From a bacterium (GTDB lineage Bacteria > Patescibacteriota > Minisyncoccia > Phycocordibacterales > SBAW01): 6,188 bases of DNA. Location: the NCBI GenBank assembly GCA_030647845.1, contig JAUSIO010000041.1, forward strand, positions 1 to 6,188, given 5' to 3'. Below are positions 1 to 4,705 of this stretch, one piece after another. A model generated the notes under the pieces. That model saw only the letters and a program-made list of their open reading frames with translations. It ran no database searches and was not told where the DNA came from. Within the stretch, counting starts at the first letter, position 1; each line of letters begins with the position of its first letter. Made by a program: the position numbers and the translations under genes.

Positions 1-2056
1 TACCGCGGAGCCAGAGCGCAGTGGTCGTGGCAGAAACATTTTGTGCTCCAAAGTTTGTTGTTTGAGTGAAGGGGAAGGCAAAGTTGAAGTAATCAGTACC
101 CAAGGTGGCAGCAATGAGGGCTCCCCCCGTGGTGGTTTTGATAAGGTTGCCCGAGGAGATACCAGAAATGGCAAAGTTGGTCGTTGTTGCACTCCCAAAA
201 AGCGAATTGCCCGAGAGCGTGGTTGATGCAAGCGAGGCAGAGGTGGTGGCAGACAAGATAGAGCTTGTGAGAGTACCAGTAAAGAATCCACTTCCTGCTA
301 CCGAGAGTGTGGTGAATGGTGAGGTAGTGCCAACCCCAACACTCCCGCCAAGCGTTGCGAGATAGACGGAAGAAGTCGCAGTCAACTGCGAAGTAGAAGC
401 GAGGGTTATGTTCTGCAGTGCAGTCCACCAGTTTGAGTTGCCGAGATTCAAGCCCAGCGTGCCGGTTGTGGTAATAGGGCCACCCGTAAGTGTCGAATCA
501 GTTGAGACGTTAGTAACAGTGCCGCTGGACGACGAGAGACATGTGCCGTTGTAGGAGATACAACCGGTAGTGAGATTGATGCCATTTGCAAAAGTCGAGG
601 AGGCGGTCGTTGATTTGATATTCAAAATACTATCGACCGAGAGTCCTCCGGCGAATGTGGAGGTGCCTTGTCCGGCACCCACGGTGATTGCCGCGGCAAA
701 GGTAGAGGTTGCGCTGGTGGAGGTTGCAAAGACCGAGTTAAAGAATCCTTGAGAGGCAGAGATTTGGGTAGAGGAGGCATTTGTAAATCGCGCGAACGTT
801 GCAAAAAAGCTGGTCGAGGTGGCGTTAGTGGTGGTGCTGTTGGTGGCAACAAGGTTTGTCGTAGTCAATTGGTTGGTCGTTTTATTAAACGTAAACGCCG
901 CACTCCCGTTAAAGCTGCCCCCGTCGTTAAATTGTACTTGCGTGTCGGCGCCACCGGGCGTGCCACTCCCCCCCCCGCTGCCGGTCACACAGACACCGTT
1001 TATAGAGAAGCATCCAGCAAGGAGGTTGATACCGTTTGAAAAGGTTGAGGTCGCCACAGCGGTACTCACCAACTCACCGGTGAGTGTCCCGCCGGCAAGC
1101 GGGAGATAGTTGCTTGCCGTGATGTCGTTGGGGATAGTAGCATCGGTGAGCGTCACCGGGGCGCTGACACGCTGTGCGATGTCAAAGTTGTTAAAGGGGC
1201 TGCGGTCACCGGGGTTTTGCAACTGCGAGATTTGCGATTGCAGAGCGTTTTTGAGTTCGCTTAACTTGGCGGCGAGCAAATCCTCGGTAATGCCGCTGAC
1301 TGTGTTTGTATGTTCGATGGTGCGCTCTATGACAGGGTAGGTATTTTTTTGTATGACGGTCGGAGGTGCCGCCGCAGGTGCCGTATGTGCCGGAGGTGTA
1401 CTCACCGCAGGTCCCGAGCGTACTTGCGGTGAGCCTGTCGAATCCGGCGAGGGATTGATTGCCATAGGTCCCGAGTTTCCTGTGGTGAGCGTAGTCGAAC
1501 CAGGCGATGGACTAGGGGAGAAAAATGCAAACAATTTTGAGAAAAGGTTTGACGCGAGAGTGCTACTTGGGACAGACGGTAGCGACACCGAAGTTGGATA
1601 CGTTCCAAAAAAGGGAGACTGTAGTTGTGCTAGAGAGGCAGAGAGGTTCCCAGTGCCACCGTGCAACATCACCCCCCGACCAGAGAGAGCAACACTCCCA
1701 GCTAATGCCACTGCGCTAAAAAGCAACCCAGCCATGCACGCCGCCACAATTCCGTTTCCAAAAAAACTGCTCCCAAAACGTTTGTGGTTGAGTTTTTGGT
1801 ATGTCTTATTTTCGAACCTTCGTTGTTCAGAAAGTTCTTGTGCACGAGTAACGCGTGCCGCCGACCTTGTTTGTTCAAACCGGGCAATTGACTCTTCGTC
1901 TACAAACCAAGCATTTCCCTCGCGCACTCCTTCGAGCTTTCCTTCGCGGCAGAGCTTACTGATATAGTCCGGAGCACACAAAAGACGCTTGGCTGCTTTT
2001 CGGGCCGAAAGCATTGCCGTGCCAGTTGGAGAAAGTATTTTTTTTGACGGTGTCAT
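1..2056 (-). CDS. HTH–membrane-anchored surface protein with phage tail-fibre-like ectodomain (C-terminus beyond window)
   Basis: One uninterrupted frame of 685 codons from ATG at 2056 to the window edge; the end is missing. Domains seen: helix-turn-helix of the MerR/excisionase type at residues 16-60 (LSARKAAK, DYISKL, AWFVDEES); basic stretch then one membrane helix at about 102-126, preceded by positive charge, so N-terminus in the cytoplasm and the rest outside; Pro/Ser/Thr linker 145-235; probable coiled coil 253-280; then tail-fibre-like modules: YLPLAGGTLTG (317-327), DTQVQFNDGGSFNG (371-384), a TVTNVST...LTGGPITTTGTL segment (513-534) and VGVGTTSP (573-580). The ectodomain is very rich in Ser/Thr (22 of residues 401-450). 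GGAG at 2061-2064 supports the start. Such modules are known from phage tail fibres and from large CPR surface proteins; adhesion or host-cell attachment is inference. A cytoplasmic DNA-binding-type fold on a surface fibre is odd. It is a paralogue, over the HTH, of the protein encoded at 2480-3208. Confidence 0.85.
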   Translation of the reverse strand, partial: MTPSKKILSPTGTAMLSARKAAKRLLCAPDYISKLCREGKLEGVREGNAWFVDEESIARFEQTRSAARVTRAQELSEQRRFENKTYQKLNHKRFGSSFFGNGIVAACMAGLLFSAVALAGSVALSGRGVMLHGGTGNLSASLAQLQSPFFGTYPTSVSLPSVPSSTLASNLFSKLFAFFSPSPSPGSTTLTTGNSGPMAINPSPDSTGSPQVRSGPAVSTPPAHTAPAAAPPTVIQKNTYPVIERTIEHTNTVSGITEDLLAAKLSELKNALQSQISQLQNPGDRSPFNNFDIAQRVSAPVTLTDATIPNDITASNYLPLAGGTLTGELVSTAVATSTFSNGINLLAGCFSINGVCVTGSGGGSGTPGGADTQVQFNDGGSFNGSAAFTFNKTTNQLTTTNLVATNSTTTNATSTSFFATFARFTNASSTQISASQGFFNSVFATSTSATSTFAAAITVGAGQGTSTFAGGLSVDSILNIKSTTASSTFANGINLTTGCISYNGTCLSSSSGTVTNVSTDSTLTGGPITTTGTLGLNLGNSNWWTALQNITLASTSQLTATSSVYLATLGGSVGVGTTSPFTTLSVAGSGFFTGTLTSSILSATTSASLASTTLSGNSLFGSATTTNFAISGISSGNLIKTTTGGALIAATLGTDYFNFAFPFTQTTNFGAQNVSATTTALWLRG
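524..592 (-). repeat. Internal protein repeat, copy 2 (Cys-pair module)
   Basis: Codes for residues 489-511 of the surface protein: F-A-N-G-I-N-L, then GCISYNGTC with cysteines 499 and 506. It matches copy 1 exactly 150 residues earlier. The only cysteines in the visible ectodomain are these two pairs, so each may form a small disulfide loop outside the cell; that is inference. Confidence 0.7.
968..976 (-). repeat. Nine-G homopolymer inside the surface-protein gene
   Basis: The plus strand has nine consecutive C here, read on the coding strand as three in-frame GGG codons (residues Gly361-Gly363). Gaining one G brings a TAA into frame at plus positions 927-929; losing one G brings a TGA into frame at 865-867. 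Either change would remove most of the tail-fibre-like part. Tracts of this kind are the classic substrate for slipped-strand phase variation in surface genes; whether this one varies is unknown. Confidence 0.6.
974..1042 (-). repeat. Internal protein repeat, copy 1 (Cys-pair module)
   Basis: Codes for residues 339-361: F-S-N-G-I-N-L followed by GCFSINGVC, with cysteines 349 and 356 spaced C-x6-C as in copy 2. It follows the YLPLAGGTLTG motif and leads straight into the poly-G tract. Confidence 0.7.
1401..1433. repeat. Inverted repeat in linker-coding region
   Basis: CTCACCGCAGGT (1401-1412) pairs with ACTTGCGGTGAG (1422-1433): eleven Watson-Crick pairs and one G-T wobble around a 9-base loop. 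It overlaps the start of the first tandem repeat unit and looks like part of a REP-like palindromic element embedded in coding sequence. Confidence 0.6.
1411..1450 (+). repeat. Dispersed palindromic repeat family, unit 1
   Basis: A 40-base unit beginning GTCCCGAG, with core GGTGAGCCTGTCGAATCC at 1428-1445 and ending GGCGA. It shares the blocks GTCCCGAG, GTGAGC, TCGAA and GGCGA with unit 2, 57 bases to the right (19 codons). It is translated on the minus strand as Pro/Ser/Thr/Gly-rich linker, so it is tolerated inside the gene. Confidence 0.6.
1468..1507 (+). repeat. Dispersed palindromic repeat family, unit 2
   Basis: Same 40-base length and layout as unit 1, with core TGGTGAGCGTAGTCGAACCA at 1483-1502. 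The middle differs from unit 1 by compensating indels, so the reading frame of the linker is kept. The core is nearly the same as the copy next to the gatB stop. Confidence 0.6.
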
Positions 2057-2060
2057 AATG

Positions 2061-2064
2061 CTCC
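2061..2064 (-). promoter_or_regulatory. Ribosome binding site of the surface-protein gene
   Basis: GGAG on the minus strand with four bases before the ATG at 2056. It is the only clear Shine-Dalgarno-like site at a chosen start in this window, and it supports this start. Confidence 0.5.
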
Positions 2065-2110
2065 GAAAAGTCTTTTGTTTGCAAAGTGAGTTCGGGTTAA
2101 AACTATAGTA

Positions 2111-2116
2111 ATTATA
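2111..2116 (-). promoter_or_regulatory. Candidate -10 box for the surface-protein gene
   Basis: A perfect TATAAT on the minus strand, 54 bases upstream of the ATG. A second weaker box, TATAGT, lies at 2102-2107. No convincing -35 sits 16-18 bases upstream of either; the AAGCTTTTTCT repeat occupies part of that space. Initiation near 2104 would give a leader of about 48 nt holding the GGAG site. Confidence 0.35.
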
Positions 2117-2118
2117 CG

Positions 2119-2202
2119 AGAAAAAGCTTCTATATTATTTAGAAAAAGATAAAGACCTGTGGATAGAAGATTAGAATTAATTTTATTCCAAAGAAAAAGC
2201 TT
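2119..2202. repeat. Direct repeats AGAAAAAGCTT
   Basis: The 11-mer occurs at 2119-2129 and again at 2192-2202 (73 bases apart), with a partial copy AGAAAAAGAT at 2141-2150. On the minus strand each full copy (AAGCTTTTTCT) precedes a -10-like sequence: TATAAT 2 bases after the first, TAAAAT 6 bases after the second. They could be operator sites for the nearby HTH proteins, but A-rich DNA makes chance repeats likely. Confidence 0.35.
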
Positions 2203-2388
2203 TTAAAATTGGCTCAAAATGGGTGGTGGAAATATTTTGTAACAAAAAATAAACAGAAATATGATAAAAAAGTATAAAGAAACTTACAACAAAAACTATA
2301 GAATATCGTTTATGCAAGATACGTTATTAAACAAAGATATTTCGCTTATAATTAAACAAATCTCGTTTAACCGATATATAAAAACAAC

Positions 2389-2416
2389 GAATTTTAGGGA
2401 TTTTCTCCTAAAATTC
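2389..2416 (-). terminator. Rho-independent terminator-like hairpin after the HTH-membrane gene
   Basis: GAATTTTAGG (2389-2398) and CCTAAAATTC (2407-2416) form a perfect 10-bp stem with an 8-base loop. On the minus strand the stem is followed by GTTGTTTTTATATAT, a T-rich tail, and lies 63 bases past the stop codon at 2480. The stem is AT-rich, so strength is uncertain. An overlapping alternative hairpin is possible (see findings). Confidence 0.6.
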
Positions 2417-2479
2417 CCACGGATATGGTCTTTGTCTCTTACGCCTTTTGGAGGTAACGTCTACAGAATTTAGAAAAGA

Positions 2480-3208
2480 TTATTTTAACTTACTTGACAA
2501 GTCTATAAAATGAAACAGAGTGCTGTATTGCAAAGAGTAAACAACACTTGCTGGCTTTCCTTCCTGCACGGTAACGGTAGTTGCAACAAAATTCGAACCC
2601 AACACTGCAAGTAACGAAGTGGCGGTGACCACGAGTGCTGATACAAAAAAGACCTTAGACTTGTTGTTGCCTCTTTTTTGAGAAGCACCACGGGACGCTG
2701 GGAGAGCTTGTGTTAAGGAATTGTGCGGCTCTGGTGTATATTTGTCTGGACTTATATTACTTTGCATAGCTGGAAAAAGAGGTTCCTCATCTGGCACATA
2801 CGTGAGACGTACCTTTTGTATAGGAATGGTATATGTAGTGTCGGGTTGGGACTGTATCTTTGCATCTTTTTTTTCTGTAGCGATACTTTCGACTTCTGGT
2901 TCAAAGTTTGACCTCTCACTTTGTTGCTCGGAACTCTCAAGGCCGGAGCTTTCCAAAACGTTGCTCGGCGTAACTCCTTCGGGAAGCACTAGTGCATTAC
3001 TAAACTCCTGTGTGGATGGTTGAGTATTTTCTTTGCTCAAATATGTTTCTAGAGATTCTGCATCTACATACCATGCACGACCAACTTTGGTGCCCACCAC
3101 CTTGCCACTTCGTATAAGCTGGCCGATATAGTCCGAGTGATAGTGGTACTGCTTTGCGGCACGCCGAGACGACAGATATCGTTTGCCCGAGATTTCTAGT
3201 TCATCCAT
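2480..3208 (-). CDS. HTH domain protein with single C-terminal membrane segment
   Basis: A protein of 242 residues from ATG at 3208; not a named family that I recognise. Residues 12-57 are a MerR/excisionase-type helix-turn-helix (LSSRRAAK, DYIGQL, GRAWYVDAES), 21 of 45 positions identical to the N-terminus of the surface protein encoded at 1-2056. A polar Ser/Glu/Pro-rich linker follows (about 60-175), then a basic patch (SQKRGNNKSK) and a membrane helix at about 186-208, leaving some 34 residues outside. This N-in, C-out plan resembles one-component membrane regulators, but DNA binding is inferred. The frame opens earlier with a GTG at 3247 that overlaps the gatB stop by one base; I reject it because the added residues (VRQAHHK) are just the translated dispersed repeat. 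No Shine-Dalgarno is seen; a -10-like box 7 bases upstream suggests a leaderless or near-leaderless mRNA. Confidence 0.8.
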   Translation of the reverse strand: MDELEISGKRYLSSRRAAKQYHYHSDYIGQLIRSGKVVGTKVGRAWYVDAESLETYLSKENTQPSTQEFSNALVLPEGVTPSNVLESSGLESSEQQSERSNFEPEVESIATEKKDAKIQSQPDTTYTIPIQKVRLTYVPDEEPLFPAMQSNISPDKYTPEPHNSLTQALPASRGASQKRGNNKSKVFFVSALVVTATSLLAVLGSNFVATTVTVQEGKPASVVYSLQYSTLFHFIDLSSKLK

Positions 3209-3214
3209 GCGCCC

Positions 3215-3242
3215 AGTATATACTTTATGGTGAGCTTGTCGA
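3215..3242 (-). promoter_or_regulatory. Candidate sigma-70-like promoter of the HTH-membrane gene
   Basis: TCGACA (3242-3237, five of six matches to TTGACA), a 16-base spacer, then TATACT (3220-3215, five of six matches to TATAAT). The -35 half lies inside the dispersed repeat. The start of transcription would fall at about 3208, on the ATG itself, so a leaderless transcript is predicted. Confidence 0.45.
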
Positions 3243-3246
3243 ACCA
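3228..3246 (+). repeat. Dispersed repeat copy at the gatB 3' end
   Basis: TGGTGAGCTTGTCGAACCA, ending directly against the gatB stop codon (3247-3249). It differs from the copy at 1483-1502 only in the centre (TTG versus GTAG). Translated from the GTG at 3247 it gives VRQAHH, a peptide that I recall as a frequent by-product of this repeat in predicted bacterial proteins. Confidence 0.6.
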
Positions 3247-4695
3247 CTAGACGAGAATTTTTTGTATAGCTTTGAGAAGTGCTTGTGGATTTGCCGAGCC
3301 ATTACTTTCTTTCATTCCCTGCCCCACTAAGAACTGGAGAGACGCCCCTTTGCCCGCTTTATACTCGGCAACAACACTTGGATTGGCATCAACGACTTTC
3401 TGCGCGATTATTTCGAGTGCGCCGGTGTCGCTTTGTTGTAAATATTTTTTTGACACTTCAGCAAAATCGCCTCCGTTCATAAATACTTCAGCAATCGCAT
3501 CTTTTGCACCGCGAGAAGAGATACTCTTATCCGCAAAAAGAGCTACCACCGCAGTAAGCCCCTCTGGTGTAATGTTTGCGAGCCCAGCATCTCCATATTT
3601 CGAAACAAGGCCGGCAATATCAGAACCAATGAAATTAGCTATCAAATTTGAGGCATCGGATTGCAATTGCAACGTTTCTTCAAATAATTTCCCATACCGT
3701 TTGTCAGACAAAAACATCTCAACGTCGTCAGGCTTGAGACCCAATGTTAGATATCGTTCTCTCCTTTCCCACGGCAACTCTGGCAGTTCTTTTTTTAATA
3801 CCTCACTGGAGAATTCTGGAATCTCCGAGAGCATAAGCTTTGGCAGGTCTGGGTCGGGGAAGTAGCGATAGTCATGGGAAGATTCTTTTTTGCGTTGCGA
3901 AAAAGTTGCTTGCTGTACCTCGTCCCACCCGCGGGTCTCTTGCGCCACTTCCCCGCCGCTCTCGATGAGGGCAGTTTGGCGCTCTATCTCGTGGGTAATG
4001 GCACGCTCAACGGAGCGAAAAGAATTGAGGTTCTTTACTTCTACTTTGGTGCCGAGTGTTTCCAAGGCGACACCTTCCAAAGCTAAGGAGTCGCCTTTCA
4101 GACCTTGGGCCGAGCTCGGCGCGACAGAAATGTTTGCTTCAACCCGCATCTCGCCCTTGTCCATATGCGCCTCCCCTACCCCTAGTGCGCGCAACAACAA
4201 CTGCAGTTCTCGCGCAAACGCACTTGCAACTTGGGCACTATGTATAACCGGCTCGGTTACTAACTCCATTAGCGGCACTCCAGCGCGGTTAAAATCAACA
4301 AGACTCGTCTCTGCGAGGTGTTGTGAGCGTGCCGTATCTTCCTCGAGATGCACGCGCGTTATCGCGACACCGCCCAGTGTGCCGCCTTGCACGAGTGGGT
4401 GGGCATACTGGCTTATTTGGTAGCCCTTTGGAATATCAGGATAAAAATAATTTTTGCGGTCAAACTCAGAAAAGTCGGCGAGTGTCGCGCCCAAGGCCGT
4501 GCCAACCAACAACACTTTTTTTACGGCCTCGCGGTTGACAGCCGGCAAGGAACCGGGATGTGCCATACACACCGGACAGATATTGGTGTTTTTGGCACGC
4601 TCGTCTGGGTCGTTCAAACATGCGCAAAACATCTTGGTGAGGGTATGCAGCTCGGCATGAATTTCGAGACCGATAGTGGGGCGATAGTTTTCCAT
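3247..4695 (-). CDS. gatB: Aspartyl/glutamyl-tRNA(Asn/Gln) amidotransferase subunit B
   Basis: A complete protein of 482 residues, the usual length for GatB. GatB binds mischarged Glu-tRNA(Gln) or Asp-tRNA(Asn), phosphorylates the acyl group and, with ammonia made by GatA, forms Gln- or Asn-tRNA in the cytoplasm. Family marks seen: IGLEIHAEL (8-16); zinc-type cysteines 24, 26, 40 and 43 (KMFCAC, CPVC); DRKNYFYPDIPKGYQISQ; DFNRAGVPLMELVTEP; EVKNLNSFRSVERAI; HDYRYFPDPDLP; and a C-terminal YqeY-type tail ending with LQFLVGQGMKESNG...NPQALLKAI. ATG at 4695 places the conserved IGLE motif at the normal distance. It lies 10 bases after obg, without a Shine-Dalgarno site. GatA and GatC are not in the window. 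Confidence 0.97.
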   Translation of the reverse strand: MENYRPTIGLEIHAELHTLTKMFCACLNDPDERAKNTNICPVCMAHPGSLPAVNREAVKKVLLVGTALGATLADFSEFDRKNYFYPDIPKGYQISQYAHPLVQGGTLGGVAITRVHLEEDTARSQHLAETSLVDFNRAGVPLMELVTEPVIHSAQVASAFARELQLLLRALGVGEAHMDKGEMRVEANISVAPSSAQGLKGDSLALEGVALETLGTKVEVKNLNSFRSVERAITHEIERQTALIESGGEVAQETRGWDEVQQATFSQRKKESSHDYRYFPDPDLPKLMLSEIPEFSSEVLKKELPELPWERRERYLTLGLKPDDVEMFLSDKRYGKLFEETLQLQSDASNLIANFIGSDIAGLVSKYGDAGLANITPEGLTAVVALFADKSISSRGAKDAIAEVFMNGGDFAEVSKKYLQQSDTGALEIIAQKVVDANPSVVAEYKAGKGASLQFLVGQGMKESNGSANPQALLKAIQKILV

Positions 4696-4699
4696 CTAC

Positions 4700-4705
4700 A
4701 TTATA
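4700..4705 (-). promoter_or_regulatory. -10-like box just upstream of gatB
   Basis: A perfect TATAAT on the minus strand, in the 10-base gap after the obg stop, with only four bases (GTAG) before the gatB ATG. There is no convincing -35. It may allow a leaderless gatB transcript in addition to read-through from obg; chance is possible. Confidence 0.3.

Larger units (their letters stand above)
2057..2479. other. AT-rich gene-free island between the two HTH-membrane genes
   Basis: No supportable gene. Positions 2101-2400 contain 73 G/C in 300 bases (24%), against about 60% in a sampled stretch of the adjacent surface gene (1141-1200). It holds the terminator-like hairpin at 2389-2416, a small inverted repeat TTAAAC/GTTTAA at 2352-2370, direct repeats of AGAAAAAGCTT, a DnaA-box-like TGTGGATAG at 2158-2166, and the -10/RBS signals of the surface gene. 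It most likely serves as terminator plus promoter/operator region. Confidence 0.6.

Noticed and set aside
1072..1085. Perfect 14-bp palindrome ACTCACCGGTGAGT
   Set aside because: It falls on the codons of the conserved L-T-G-E motif, and no partner or tail suggests a terminator or operator; likely chance.
1353..1967. 204-codon open frame on the plus strand
   Set aside because: It lies opposite the continuous surface-protein frame, which has recognisable HTH, membrane and linker segments; the plus-strand translation has no domain-like pattern.
2261..2473. 70-codon plus-strand frame in the AT-rich island
   Set aside because: Lys/Asn/Ile-rich as expected from A+T-rich DNA, no ribosome site before its ATG, and it runs through the terminator hairpin. 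I see no family resemblance.
3209..3247. GTG start giving a 255-residue HTH protein
   Set aside because: The extra 13 residues are the translated dispersed repeat, there is no ribosome site, and the ATG at 3208 sits right after a promoter-like pair. Not fully excluded.
3272..4423. Plus-strand open frames of 197 and 177 codons
   Set aside because: They are antisense to gatB, whose motifs are conserved along the whole length; antisense frames of a codon-biased gene are expected.
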